A stretch of 56,177 nt of DNA from Gammaproteobacteria bacterium. Its GTDB lineage: Bacteria; Pseudomonadota; Gammaproteobacteria; Pseudomonadales; Azotimanducaceae. The notes beneath the pieces are model-generated. The model saw only the letters and a list, made by a program, of their open reading frames with translations, ran no database searches and had not been told where the DNA came from. The stretch lies in assembly GCA_021773555.1 (NCBI GenBank), contig JAJFKA010000045.1, positions 1-56,177 on the forward strand, given 5' to 3'. The translations under genes and the position numbers were made by a program. This document shows, one piece after another, positions 43,966 to 52,512 of the stretch; within the stretch, counting starts at the first letter, position 1, and each line of letters opens with the position of its first letter.

Positions 43966-44178
43966 TCAATGCGAATGCCGTCGCCGATATTCATCAATCG
44001 CAGCAGCGATGACCGCACGAATCCGATCATCGGGGAGGGATTCCCTCACTGCAACCTGCTCTGCCGGAATCAATGCCGACATCAGTCTGGTCGCAAACAC
44101 CAGCAAGGTTAGAAAGAAAAACACCATGCCCATGCCATAACCGGCGAGCATAAGCCCTTCGGACATCAGTTCAGACAT
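43966..44178 (-). CDS. oadG: Oxaloacetate decarboxylase gamma subunit
   Basis: 70 residues from the ATG at 44178. One transmembrane helix (YGMGMVFFFLTLLVFATRLM) and a charged tail ending DEYRRRHSH. Length, helix and position first in the operon are those of OadG, which anchors OadA to OadB and binds zinc through C-terminal His residues (two are present: H68 and H70). The ribosome site is weak. The promoter lies in 44179-44341, before the divergent tRNA-Arg gene. Confidence 0.88.
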   Translation of the reverse strand: MSELMSEGLMLAGYGMGMVFFFLTLLVFATRLMSALIPAEQVAVRESLPDDRIRAVIAAAIDEYRRRHSH

Positions 44179-44341
44179 GAGCGCTACCCGGGATGTATGC
44201 GGAAGTGAAAATATAACATGCCAGATTCAACTATCTAAAGCCATTGATCGTGGCGCTCGATATCAAATAAAGGCAACAGATCAACGCCTGCATATTCAAG
44301 TTGACCTTACTGCACTGCACAAAGATAATACGCCCCTCGCC

Positions 44342-44418
44342 GCGCTGGTAGCTCAGCTGGATAGAGTACCTGGCTACGAACCAGGTGGTCGGGGGTTCGA
44401 CTCCCTCCCAGCGCGCCA
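44342..44418 (+). tRNA. tRNA-Arg (anticodon ACG)
   Basis: Acceptor GCGCTGG (44342-44348) pairs with CCAGCGC (44408-44414); anticodon stem CCTGG/CCAGG holds the loop CTACGAA with anticodon ACG; T-arm GGGGG-TTCGACT-CCCTC; D-arm GCTC/GAGT. CCA (44416-44418) is encoded. A T-run (ATTTTTT) follows as terminator. A34 would be edited to inosine, reading CGU, CGC and CGA. Confidence 0.97.
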
Positions 44419-44737
44419 TTTTTTAAGGGTCCACTCCAGGCACCCAGATAACATTCGGCTCTACCCAGTTTAACGGGCGATGGCCAGCATTCCTTATACT
44501 CGGCTGATGACGCCATCGGAACGCCGGAACGCCGGAACGCCGGACCGCCCACCCACAATGGGTTATGACCCTCAACAAGCTGAAGTCACAGCTATTTCAG
44601 GCCAGGATGCCCAAGATGTCTTCGAGCCAGTCTTACGAGGGGTAGGTACGAACCATCGCGAGACAGGCCCTGGGTTTTCGATGATAGGTGTCATTCTGAT
44701 CCGACCTGCGGCCAGGGTATTACAATCGAGGTATATT
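44419..44737 (+). other. Long leader region before the CMD gene
   Basis: 319 bases between tRNA-Arg and the CMD start without a convincing separate gene. It holds the tRNA terminator T-run, then the 8-bp tandem repeat at 44517-44548. The CMD frame is open through much of it from 44480, but its translation is low in complexity and unlike the family. The CMD promoter should be in the last 100 bases; I do not see clear boxes. Confidence 0.5.
44517..44548. repeat. 8-bp tandem repeat, four copies
   Basis: CGGAACGC occurs three times head to tail at 44517-44540, followed by the variant CGGACCGC at 44541-44548. It is not in a real coding sequence as I read it. A unit of 8 would shift frame with each copy gained or lost, so it could vary between strains. 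Confidence 0.85.
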
Positions 44738-45307
44738 ATGCGTCTATCCGTTAAACCCTTATCGGAATATCCCTTTTTCCTGCGACCCTTTTTCTGGAAT
44801 CAGCGCAGAAAGTACGGAGAGGTTCTCATTCCCGGACTGCTGTGGGGCAGAGTGCCAATGCTATTTACGGCAGTGGCTATTCTGTACGGAGTTCTTGACC
44901 GCCGCCGATCCCCTTTGGATCCGGTACTCCGTTCTCTGGTGACCGTTCGTGTTTCACAAATCAACTGGTGCGCATTCTGTGTCGATATCAACTCAGCGAC
45001 ATTGCTTGATCGAAGCGGATCTCCTGACAAAATCACCCATCTGAACCACTGGCAGGATAGTGAAAAGTACACGCCCCAGGAGAGGCTTGCGCTAGAATAC
45101 GCAGAGGCGGTGACCTACTCCGACCAACAGGTCAGCGAGGACTTGATGACACGGCTCAGCTCGCAATTTGACCAGGACACGATCGTTGAACTGACGGGAC
45201 TCATCGCCTTTCAAAATTTGTCCAGCAAATTCAACAGCGCTCTTGATGTCGCGCCACAGGGATTCTGTCAGATTGATGGAAGAACGAGTAATGGAACCCA
45301 GCATTGA
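44738..45307 (+). CDS. Carboxymuconolactone decarboxylase / AhpD-like protein
   Basis: 189 residues from the ATG at 44738, with GAGG 6 nt upstream; the frame is open to 44480 but that part is not family-like. The redox CxxC is QINWCAFCVDINSATLL (C78, C81), within the AhpD/CMD helical core, followed by ERLALEYAEAVTYSDQQVSE and TIVELTGLIAFQNLSSKFNS. AhpD-like proteins act as peroxidase reductants; CMD members without CxxC are decarboxylases. The CxxC favours a redox role, and a peroxide- or sulfur-related function would fit the neighbours to the right. The N-terminal 55 residues are an extension. Confidence 0.85.
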   Translation: MRLSVKPLSEYPFFLRPFFWNQRRKYGEVLIPGLLWGRVPMLFTAVAILYGVLDRRRSPLDPVLRSLVTVRVSQINWCAFCVDINSATLLDRSGSPDKITHLNHWQDSEKYTPQERLALEYAEAVTYSDQQVSEDLMTRLSSQFDQDTIVELTGLIAFQNLSSKFNSALDVAPQGFCQIDGRTSNGTQH

Positions 45308-45491
45308 TCTGATGACATGCACGCCTTATTCCTCCGGTTAGCCTGGAACCCGAATATCCGCACTGGGTCCAGGACATCATGTCAAAATAGGGGTCGTTTG
45401 GATTCGTGACAAACCTACCGGTCGAACGCGCATTCCGACATAGAAATATTGCGAGTATGGCAGTGGAACCTGGAGGCTTATCAATGTGAAG

Positions 45492-46058
45492 TTATTGATT
45501 GCCATTTAGAACGTAAACGGCCTGTCCTTCCCGATCCAGAAGCCGCTTTGTAGACCAACTAAACGGATGAACATAGTCGGTTTTACCCTGCGCGTTCGTC
45601 AGGGGCAGAGATTCATTGTGCCAGTGGAAGATGCCACCCTTCATATTCATAGGTGTTTTCGATTTCCCTAGTGCATTCTGTAGCCCGGCCACCTTTTCGG
45701 CCAAAACCGTTGACCTTCCCCCGACAGCGCAATAGAAAATTACCGTTCGTTTTTCCAGCAACGCACCGTATTCGTCAAGAAATGCTTGTGGATCTGTGTC
45801 CGGGGCCAGCCTGATGGCATGATTCAGGTGACTGACGGCAAACTCCTCTTCGCTGCGCACGTCGAACAAAACCGGCGGATTCTCCCCAATCAACATTTTA
45901 TTCAGTACGATCTCCACATCCAGGTGTTCGATACTACTCTCGGATTCGAGAGATCGTTCAATACGCTCAAGCGGAGTTTCAGCCAGACTGTGAATGGCGA
46001 CACAGCTCACAGCAATACTAATAATGAACCTAAGCACCAGTAGTTTTCGCGAAACCAT
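45492..46058 (-). CDS. Exported rhodanese-like sulfurtransferase
   Basis: 188 residues from the ATG at 46058, with AGGATG 7 nt upstream; a frame extension to 46229 overlaps the adaptor gene and is rejected. A signal peptide (LLVLRFIISIAVSCVAIHSL) is followed by a single rhodanese domain: VLFDVRSEEEFAVSHLNHAI and the active-site loop FYCAVGGRS (C110), with the C-x5-R arrangement of persulfide-forming sulfurtransferases. It probably acts in the periplasm on thiosulfate or persulfide sulfur. It is the last gene of the ArsR/RND unit, 37 nt after the adaptor. Confidence 0.88.
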   Translation of the reverse strand: MVSRKLLVLRFIISIAVSCVAIHSLAETPLERIERSLESESSIEHLDVEIVLNKMLIGENPPVLFDVRSEEEFAVSHLNHAIRLAPDTDPQAFLDEYGALLEKRTVIFYCAVGGRSTVLAEKVAGLQNALGKSKTPMNMKGGIFHWHNESLPLTNAQGKTDYVHPFSWSTKRLLDREGQAVYVLNGNQ

Positions 46059-46095
46059 GTTACATCCTACGCTAGTGAAAACGAGAATCATGGGA

Positions 46096-47157
46096 TTAGC
46101 CGACAGGCAATGGCAGCACCCGCTCTCCTTCCTCAAGACCCGAGATAATTTCGACCAATCCCTCAGTATCTGCCTTACCAACCCTAACGAATCGTCTCTG
46201 TCTCTCACCAGCGATATCGACCCACACAAGATCCAGTTGTCCTACACGCACAACCCGGTCTTCCGGGATCAACAACACAGATTCACGGCCCGCGGGAACC
46301 AGCAGTCGAGCGTACATTCCCGGCAGCAGCCCTCCCGAGCTCGGCAAGCGACTCTTGACCTGGAAACTGCGCGAACCGGTATTGCCTGCTGGAACCAGTT
46401 CTTCAATTTCCGAATGCAGTAACGTGCCGAGCGCCGGAATCTGCACCTGCAACGACTGCCCAAGCGTAAGTGCAAGCGCAAGTTTTTCGCGCACATTGGC
46501 TTCAATCCTCAATGTCAGCGGATTGTATAAGGACAACAATTTGACACCAGGTTGTGCGGTGTCACCCGGCTCAGCAAAACGGTCAACAATTCGACCAGCG
46601 ATGGGGGCTTTCACCTGGGTGAAATCCAACGCCGTTTCTGCCTCCAGCAATCCCTGCTGGGCAGTCCCCAGATCCGCCAAGAGCGCATCATGGTTCGCTT
46701 GCGCCCTGTCGAGCTCAGACTGCGACAGCACACCTTTTCCGGCGAGTTCAACCGCGCGGCCCAGGGACTGCCTGGCCTCGATCAATCGGGCGCTGATGGA
46801 TTCTGCCGTTGCGCTCGCCTGGGAAACCCTCGATTGAAAATCGGTTTTCTCAAGCTCCATCAGTAATTGGCCGAGTTTCACGCTATCCCCTGCTTTCACA
46901 TGCACTCGGTCTATTCGCGCCAGAACTCTGGAGGAGATGATCGTTGTTTGCTTCGCTTGAACAGTCGCGGGTACCGGCTCAAAAATATCCTTCTCAACTT
47001 TCACAACCGCGACACCCTCCACCAATTGTGCAGAGGACACTACCGCTTGCCCCGGCTGCAACCTGGCATCAAATACGCCAGCGAGCCACACCACCATTAA
47101 CAGCAGTACCGCGATTGTGACGATCGGTAACATCAATTTACGCGAAATTAAGTTCAT
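46096..47157 (-). CDS. RND efflux periplasmic adaptor (membrane fusion protein)
   Basis: 353 residues; the ATG at 47157 overlaps the RND permease stop by 4 nt. A membrane anchor (LPIVTIAVLLLMVVWLAGVF) is followed by a barrel-sandwich start IISSRVLARIDRVHVKAGDS, VKLGQLLMELEKTDFQSRVS, the coiled coil at about 105-165, then LDFTQVKAPIAGRIVDRFAE and the beta-barrel/MP domains. It joins the permease to an outer-membrane channel, which is not encoded here. The C-terminus EIISGLEEGERVLPLPVG is typical. Confidence 0.93.
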   Translation of the reverse strand: MNLISRKLMLPIVTIAVLLLMVVWLAGVFDARLQPGQAVVSSAQLVEGVAVVKVEKDIFEPVPATVQAKQTTIISSRVLARIDRVHVKAGDSVKLGQLLMELEKTDFQSRVSQASATAESISARLIEARQSLGRAVELAGKGVLSQSELDRAQANHDALLADLGTAQQGLLEAETALDFTQVKAPIAGRIVDRFAEPGDTAQPGVKLLSLYNPLTLRIEANVREKLALALTLGQSLQVQIPALGTLLHSEIEELVPAGNTGSRSFQVKSRLPSSGGLLPGMYARLLVPAGRESVLLIPEDRVVRVGQLDLVWVDIAGERQRRFVRVGKADTEGLVEIISGLEEGERVLPLPVG

Positions 47158-50100
47158 CGGCTGGCCTCTATTGGGTTCATATCCCGTTCGTCAATCACGA
47201 GCATATATACGACAGGAATAACCAGGAGTGTGAAGATCGTTGAAGCGAGAATGCCAAAAATAATCGCCAGCGCCAGACCGCTGAAAACCGGATCGAGCGT
47301 GATGATCAGATTTCCCAGTAAGGTTGTCCCCGCCGTTAAAAGTATAGGGCGCATACGAATCGCGCCTGCCTGGACGAGCGCTTCCTTTATTGGCAGTCCG
47401 CGACTCCTGGCCTGAGTAATAAATTCAACCAGAATCAGGGAGTTGCGAACCACAATCCCCGCCAGTGCAATCATGCCAATCATCGCGGTTGCAGTGAACA
47501 ATACAGGGTCCGGTGCTCCCGCAATGGTAGCGTCTCCAAACTGATTGAGTAACCAGAAGCCTGGCATGATGCCGATTATGGTCAATGGAATCGCAGACAT
47601 GATGATCAGCGCAAGCTGGTATGAAGCAGTCTGAATGTTGAGAATCACGAAGATCCCCACCAGTGCGAAAACGAATGCGATTCCCATGTCCCGGAAAACG
47701 TCTACGGTAATCTTCCACTCCCCTTCCCCGGTCCAGACGATATCAATCTCATCCGGCAGGTTCCAACTATCACCACCACCAGGCTGTAGAAATGTACGTT
47801 CGTCCCAGGGCGTCGCTTGCTCTCCCGTTCCTCGAAAATCCGCGACAACATCCGCAATCACCTCAATCGGTGTCCTGCCCAATACCTCCGCTGTTACATA
47901 CACCACGGGTTTCAGGTCCTTGTGGTGAATGGATTTATCAGCTGGTTGGTAAGTAAACTCGCCAAGTTCACCCAGAGCAACAAGCGGCTGGTTTGCCATC
48001 TCCAGACCGTTGACATCACCGATCTGGGTGATGCCGCTACGCCCTTTGACCTGAAGCCGACGCAGATCATGAATTGACGAACGTTCATCAATCGGCAAGC
48101 GCAGTTCTATCGGCAAGGGCCTCGACTCTCGTTCGATCTGCATAAACCCTGCCACGTAGCCTTTATTTGCCATAACCAGCGTATCGCTAATGTCGCTGGT
48201 AGTTATACCAGAGAGTGCCGCTTTGGTTTTGTCAGTGATAAACCTGAGACGGTTGTGATCCATCTCGACGGAAGTATCCACTTCAACCACGAGCGGTTCC
48301 CGCTCCAACCGGTTCTTGAGAATAAGCGCGGCTTTCTGCAGTTGCTCATACTGCGTGAGCGTCGAGCCATACAACTCAGCCACCAATGTGCTGAGCACCG
48401 GAGGTCCCGGTGGGACCTCTACCACCTTCACAGATATCCCGTTAATGTTTAGCGGGAGCAATAACCTGCGCAAGCGCAACACGACCGCGTGTGACTGGTG
48501 TTCCCTGTCTGCCTTGTCAACCAGGGTCACGCGCAAGTCTCCTAAATTCGGTGCATTTCTCTGATAATAATGACGCACCAATCCGTTGAAATCGATCGGA
48601 GAAGCTGTGCCAACGTAATTCGCCACTGCCTGCACTTCATTTAATCGCCGTGCAACTGAAGACACTTGCTTCGCCAGAGCCGCAGTTTGTTCAAGCGTCG
48701 CTGCTTCCGGCATATCTATCACAATCTGAATTTCGTTTTTGTTATCGTAAGGCAGGAGTTTGAGGGGCACCATTCTTAACACTGGCAACAACGAAGCCAG
48801 GATGAACAAGACCAAAACACCGCCCAGTGCGAGCAAAGATTTTTTCCTGCTTGTCAGGAGCGGCAGCAGTAACCTTTCATAAACACGTTGCAACTGCAGT
48901 GTGCTTCCACTCACTTCATCGGTTGTTTTTGCATGGAGGAACTGACGGGAAAGCCAGGGGGTTACAGTGAATGCAACCAGTGTGCTGATCACCACACTGA
49001 CTGGCACGTTGAACGCCATCGGTGCCATATAAGGCCCCATCATGCCTGTAATAAACGCAAGTGGTACAAATGCCAGGACAATCGTCAGCGTGGACATCAC
49101 CAGCGGAGTTTTGATTTCAGAAATTGCCGCGGAAATTCGATCAACAACAGATCCGGACCCTTTCCTGAGAAACCGGTCAATGTTATCTACTCCGGTAATC
49201 GGATCATCGACCAGCAGACCCAGGGACAAAATCAGCGCAAACAGCGTTACTCGATTGATCGTGTAACCGAAGGCCATATCCAATGCAAGCGTAACACCGT
49301 AGCTAATCGGCACCGCGATACCGACGACGAGCGCAGGTCGCCAGCCGAGAAAAACCGCTATGAACACCACGACCGTAAAAACCGCAAATGCCAGACTCGA
49401 GGTCAGGCTGCGAACCTTTTCGTTCGCCGTTGCCCCATAATCACGTAATGTTTCAATGTGAATCTGATCCGGAATCAGCTCCCGCTGCAGATCATCCAGT
49501 AATGCATGTGTCTCCCGGGCTACACTGACCGCGTTGCTACCCCGTTTCTTCGCGACACTGATCGTGACCAGAGGCAGGTGTTCGCGCCCTTCCTGGAAGG
49601 CCGGGTGCCGACGTGAGAAATCAATCCAGCTGTAGTTGTCGGGTTCGGCAGGACCATCCAATATTTCGGCCACATCCTGCAGAAAGACAGGGGTACCATT
49701 GACGACATTAATGACCGTTTGCTTCAACTCACTCACCGAACGAATAAAATCCCCGCTCTCGAGTAGCACTGATTCGTTCCGCAACGACCAGTAACCGGCA
49801 TCCCGTAGAATATTGGACGCTTGTAACGCTCTGACAATATCACCACTGGTGCTTTGCCTCGCAGAAAGACTTTCCGGATCCGGTAGAATTCGAATTGTCC
49901 TCGGTCTTCCACCGGTGACCAGGACCTCACTGGTATTCGGGATTGCCTGAATCGCGGTGGAAATCTCTTCTCCCAGACGCCGCAACTCAAAATCACTGTA
50001 CCTCTCAGGTTGTTCGCTCCACAATCCGAGCATCAGGATCGGAACATCATCAACCTCCACAGGGCGGACCAGCCAGTCCTTAACAACTCCCGGCATCTTG

Positions 50101-50468
50101 TCCTGGTTGGCATACACTTTGTTGTAAGTATTAAGAATTGCTTCTTCGCGATCCTGTCCCACAAAAAACCGCAGAGTCACTGCCGATTTACCGCTGGCAG
50201 AAGTCGAGTAGACATTTTCAACCCCGGTAATCTGTGCCAACAGCTTTTCCAGAGGAGTCGATACCTGGCGCTCTACCTGCTTTGCAGAAAGTCCAGGCGA
50301 ACTAACCAGCACCTCTACCATGGGCACGACAATCTGTGGTTCTTCTTCCCGTGCTGTGATTTGCAGTGCTATACCACCGAGGACGATGGACGTGACCAAT
50401 ATGAATACCGGCAGGTTACCGGATAGACTATAACGGACGAGTCGATCGAGGGGAGAGGTGGGATCCAC
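47154..50468 (-). CDS. RND-family efflux permease
   Basis: 1104 residues from a GTG at 50468. N-terminus PLDRLVRYSLSGNLPVFILV followed by AREEEPQIVVPMVEVLVSSP and the porter loop STPLEKLLAQITGVENVYST. The TM4 region LALDMAFGYTINRVTLFALI, then LSLGLLVDDPITGVDNIDRF corresponds to the proton-relay helix, and a second six-helix block follows from about 920 (IAFVFALVGIFVILNIQTAS). The 'REEEP' subgroup differs from AcrB and is found in sulfur-oxidising and other proteobacteria. It exports a small solute by proton or sodium antiport. The cargo is unknown; the ArsR and rhodanese genes around it point to reactive sulfur or a thiol-reactive compound. Confidence 0.94.
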   Translation of the reverse strand: MDPTSPLDRLVRYSLSGNLPVFILVTSIVLGGIALQITAREEEPQIVVPMVEVLVSSPGLSAKQVERQVSTPLEKLLAQITGVENVYSTSASGKSAVTLRFFVGQDREEAILNTYNKVYANQDKMPGVVKDWLVRPVEVDDVPILMLGLWSEQPERYSDFELRRLGEEISTAIQAIPNTSEVLVTGGRPRTIRILPDPESLSARQSTSGDIVRALQASNILRDAGYWSLRNESVLLESGDFIRSVSELKQTVINVVNGTPVFLQDVAEILDGPAEPDNYSWIDFSRRHPAFQEGREHLPLVTISVAKKRGSNAVSVARETHALLDDLQRELIPDQIHIETLRDYGATANEKVRSLTSSLAFAVFTVVVFIAVFLGWRPALVVGIAVPISYGVTLALDMAFGYTINRVTLFALILSLGLLVDDPITGVDNIDRFLRKGSGSVVDRISAAISEIKTPLVMSTLTIVLAFVPLAFITGMMGPYMAPMAFNVPVSVVISTLVAFTVTPWLSRQFLHAKTTDEVSGSTLQLQRVYERLLLPLLTSRKKSLLALGGVLVLFILASLLPVLRMVPLKLLPYDNKNEIQIVIDMPEAATLEQTAALAKQVSSVARRLNEVQAVANYVGTASPIDFNGLVRHYYQRNAPNLGDLRVTLVDKADREHQSHAVVLRLRRLLLPLNINGISVKVVEVPPGPPVLSTLVAELYGSTLTQYEQLQKAALILKNRLEREPLVVEVDTSVEMDHNRLRFITDKTKAALSGITTSDISDTLVMANKGYVAGFMQIERESRPLPIELRLPIDERSSIHDLRRLQVKGRSGITQIGDVNGLEMANQPLVALGELGEFTYQPADKSIHHKDLKPVVYVTAEVLGRTPIEVIADVVADFRGTGEQATPWDERTFLQPGGGDSWNLPDEIDIVWTGEGEWKITVDVFRDMGIAFVFALVGIFVILNIQTASYQLALIIMSAIPLTIIGIMPGFWLLNQFGDATIAGAPDPVLFTATAMIGMIALAGIVVRNSLILVEFITQARSRGLPIKEALVQAGAIRMRPILLTAGTTLLGNLIITLDPVFSGLALAIIFGILASTIFTLLVIPVVYMLVIDERDMNPIEASR

Positions 50469-50471
50469 TTG

Positions 50472-50777
50472 CTACCGGCCTTCGCAAAACAGACGATAAA
50501 GGTCCCTGATAACCACCTCGACGCGCGGGTCAATAAGCCGATAGTAAATGCATTGTGATTCCCGCCGGGTTTCCACAAATCCGGCATCTCGCAATTTTGC
50601 AAGATGTTGCGACAAAGCAGACTGCGAGAGGGGTACTTTTTTATTTAGTTCGCTAACAGAGAGTTCACCCTCACTCAACACACACAGTATCATGAGGCGT
50701 TTTCGGTTAGCCATCTGCTTCAAAAACGCCTCTGCTTCAGCAGATCGCTTCGACATTTCTGGAATGCTGATTTTCAT
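50472..50777 (-). CDS. ArsR-family repressor with BigR/SqrR-type cysteine pair
   Basis: 101 residues from the ATG at 50777. AEAFLKQMANRKRLMILCVL, then LSQSALSQHLAKLRDAGFVE and SQCIYYRLID is the ArsR winged helix. Cysteines C32 (in LMILCVL) and C98 (in LYRLFCEGR) are 66 residues apart, the same spacing as C42/C108 of BigR and C41/C107 of SqrR, where persulfides form a tetrasulfide bridge and release DNA. A third Cys (C76) is present. No metal motif is seen in helix 3. It heads the RND/adaptor/rhodanese unit (4 nt to the permease) and faces a DUF2892 gene. Persulfide sensing is inferred. Confidence 0.9.
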   Translation of the reverse strand: MKISIPEMSKRSAEAEAFLKQMANRKRLMILCVLSEGELSVSELNKKVPLSQSALSQHLAKLRDAGFVETRRESQCIYYRLIDPRVEVVIRDLYRLFCEGR

Positions 50778-50804
50778 GGGTGGATATCGTCGGACTGAGT
50801 GGAC

Positions 50805-50890
50805 ATTATATTAGAATCTCCTATTTTAGCAATTTATAATTTAGTTTTACCTAATTTTTTACTTGCTAATGTAACGTTTGCTAATATAAT
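50805..50890. promoter_or_regulatory. Divergent control region with identical inverted 10-bp elements
   Basis: CTAATATAAT occurs on the plus strand at 50881-50890 and exactly on the minus strand at 50814-50805. Each would form the -10 region of one divergent transcript (ArsR unit left, DUF2892 right). A related direct copy TTGCTAATGTAA lies at 50863-50874, 15 nt before TTGCTAATATAA at 50878-50889. The whole region is AT-rich, unlike its surroundings. These are probably operator sites of the ArsR regulator. Confidence 0.7.
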
Positions 50891-50920
50891 CTCCACAACT
50901 ACAAATCGGGAGCGGTTTAA

Positions 50921-51115
50921 ATGACGGTGAACGAAGCACTGAGGCTCATCGCTGGACTGATCGTGGCGCTTTCCATCATCCTGGCAGTGATCCATAGTAT
51001 TGCCTGGCTGTGGATTGGTGTGTTTGTATCTGCCAACCTCATCCAGTCGGCTTTCACTGGATGGTGCCCAATGATGATACTGCTCCATAAGCTGGGACTG
51101 CCGGAGTCCCATTAG
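50921..51115 (+). CDS. DUF2892 small inner-membrane protein
   Basis: 64 residues from the ATG at 50921, preceded by GGGAG. Two hydrophobic helices (LRLIAGLIVALSIILAVIHS and IAWLWIGVFVSANLIQSAF) and the family motif FTGWCPMMILLHKLG with its single Cys. In YgaP and BigR operons DUF2892 is fused or adjacent to rhodanese; here the rhodanese is in the divergent unit. It probably places or moves sulfane sulfur at the membrane. Confidence 0.9.
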   Translation: MTVNEALRLIAGLIVALSIILAVIHSIAWLWIGVFVSANLIQSAFTGWCPMMILLHKLGLPESH

Positions 51116-51150
51116 TAAAGGTCGACGAGCACGATGATCGGGGAACGATA

Positions 51151-51945
51151 GTGTGTGAACTATTTGCCTTTAACAGTGACGTTCCAGCCCGGGCTACATT
51201 CGCCCTGGAAGAATTCCGCCAGCATGGATGCGCAACTGGTCCCCACTGCGATGGCTGGGGTTTGGCTTTCTATGATGGGCACAATGCCAGGATTTTCCGG
51301 GAGGCCAGGCCAGCAGCCTTCAGTGAGTGGATGGACTTTCTGCTCCACCACGAACATTTTAGTGCCACCGTAATTTCACACATTAGACACGCAACCCAGG
51401 GCGGGATAAACCTTACAAATACCCAGCCCTTTTCACGTGAATGTCAGGGTCGACGGCACGTATTTGCCCACAACGGAAACCTCAAAGGATTGCAGCCATC
51501 TCCCGACCAGCACCAGTATAATCCGATTGGCGATACTGACTCTGAACTCGCTTTCTGCCTGCTGATGAATCAGGTGGCTGAATCATGGTGCGATGGCGAT
51601 CCATCGCTCGCGACACGATTCGATGTGCTAAGCCAGCAACTATCCCACTGGTCCACCCTGGGTCCTGCAAATATCATTTATGGAGATGGTGAATATTTGT
51701 TCGCTTTTGGCAACCGCCGAACCCAATCGAATGGAAAAATCGAGCCCCCGGGCTTGTTTTATCTTATGCGAGCCGCCCATGACGATCACCCGGTGGAACT
51801 TGATGGCGTCTATCTCGAGTGCCCAGGCCAAAGCATGACCCTGTTTGCCAGTGTACCCTTGTCGGATGAAAACTGGACTGCTGTGTCCGAAAATGAACTG
51901 CTGGTGTGCAGAGACGGAGAAGTTGTGATGAGGCGGCAACTTTAA
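51151..51945 (+). CDS. Class II glutamine amidotransferase
   Basis: 264 residues from the GTG at 51151, with GGGGAA 6 nt upstream. The second residue is Cys (MCELFAFNSD), the N-terminal nucleophile of Ntn glutaminases. HCDGWGLAFYDG, SHIRHATQGGINLTNTQPFS, RRHVFAHNGNLKGL and NPIGDTDSELAFCLLM are the glutamine-binding signatures of the YafJ/EgtC group. No synthase domain is attached, so it either hydrolyses a gamma-glutamyl compound or supplies ammonia to a partner. It lies 35 nt after DUF2892 and may be cotranscribed. A gamma-glutamyl-thiol substrate would fit but is not shown. Confidence 0.9.
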   Translation: MCELFAFNSDVPARATFALEEFRQHGCATGPHCDGWGLAFYDGHNARIFREARPAAFSEWMDFLLHHEHFSATVISHIRHATQGGINLTNTQPFSRECQGRRHVFAHNGNLKGLQPSPDQHQYNPIGDTDSELAFCLLMNQVAESWCDGDPSLATRFDVLSQQLSHWSTLGPANIIYGDGEYLFAFGNRRTQSNGKIEPPGLFYLMRAAHDDHPVELDGVYLECPGQSMTLFASVPLSDENWTAVSENELLVCRDGEVVMRRQL

Positions 51946-52111
51946 CTGATTCGAGCCGCCCGATTTTTCTCCTGTTCAACAGCCACAATAACCGGCTGCG
52001 AGTCAACCCGCCTCCCAGAAAGTCAACGCCGGGAACCTTGGGCCAGCGATCGTATTTCCGTAATATTTTTATTACTGGTTATACATACAGTACTTTCGTT
52101 ATGATAAGCGG

Positions 52112-52417
52112 ATGTACTGCATCCGCATCAAAACCAACCACCGCCTCGACGAATATCGCCAGGGCGACAGAACCAATATCGGCGTTAAACTGAAAAATGG
52201 CTGCGTTCGTTTTTACGCCTGGAGTGGCTTTTGCCTCGAGGTTGCACATCCGGTGAAGCTGCAGGTGCACTCGTTCACGATCGAATCCGCCTGGAATCCG
52301 CGAAGCAGGCAATCAAAGCTGCCGCAGTGGAGTGAACTGGCCGAAAACGAGTATCTCCTCGGTAGCTATGAGGACGGATTTGTGTACACGGTGCTACCGT
52401 TTCGAGTCCTGACATAA
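52112..52417 (+). CDS. Hypothetical protein
   Basis: 101 residues from the ATG at 52112. Beta-rich composition (GVKLKNGCVRFYAWSGFCLE, then YLLGSYEDGFVYTVLPFRVL) suggests a small all-beta domain. No signal or known motif. A minus-strand frame at 52079-52312 overlaps it; the plus-strand reading has the more natural residue pattern. It is followed by tRNA-Ser. Existence is only moderately supported. Confidence 0.4.
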   Translation: MYCIRIKTNHRLDEYRQGDRTNIGVKLKNGCVRFYAWSGFCLEVAHPVKLQVHSFTIESAWNPRSRQSKLPQWSELAENEYLLGSYEDGFVYTVLPFRVLT

Positions 52418-52512
52418 GGAGTGACTTAGCCACGTTCATCATGTGACAAAATAACCCGAGGTAGGTACAATCCCGCGGCTTCGGAGGGGAAACCCCACCG
52501 GGTATCAAACGT

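Noticed and set aside
44307-44558. 83-residue minus-strand frame over the tRNA gene
   Set aside because: Its GGSRTPDHLVRSQVLYPAEL segment is the known false translation of a tRNA.
48888-49448. 186-residue plus-strand frame rich in His, Cys and Arg
   Set aside because: Antisense shadow of the RND permease.
50472-50777. Metal-sensing ArsR (arsenic, zinc or cadmium)
   Set aside because: The usual helix-3 CxC or helix-5 DxH/HxxH metal sites are not seen; the cysteine spacing matches persulfide sensors instead.
52079-52312. 77-residue minus-strand frame
   Set aside because: Overlaps the 52112-52417 frame; less natural composition and no ribosome site. Neither is certain.
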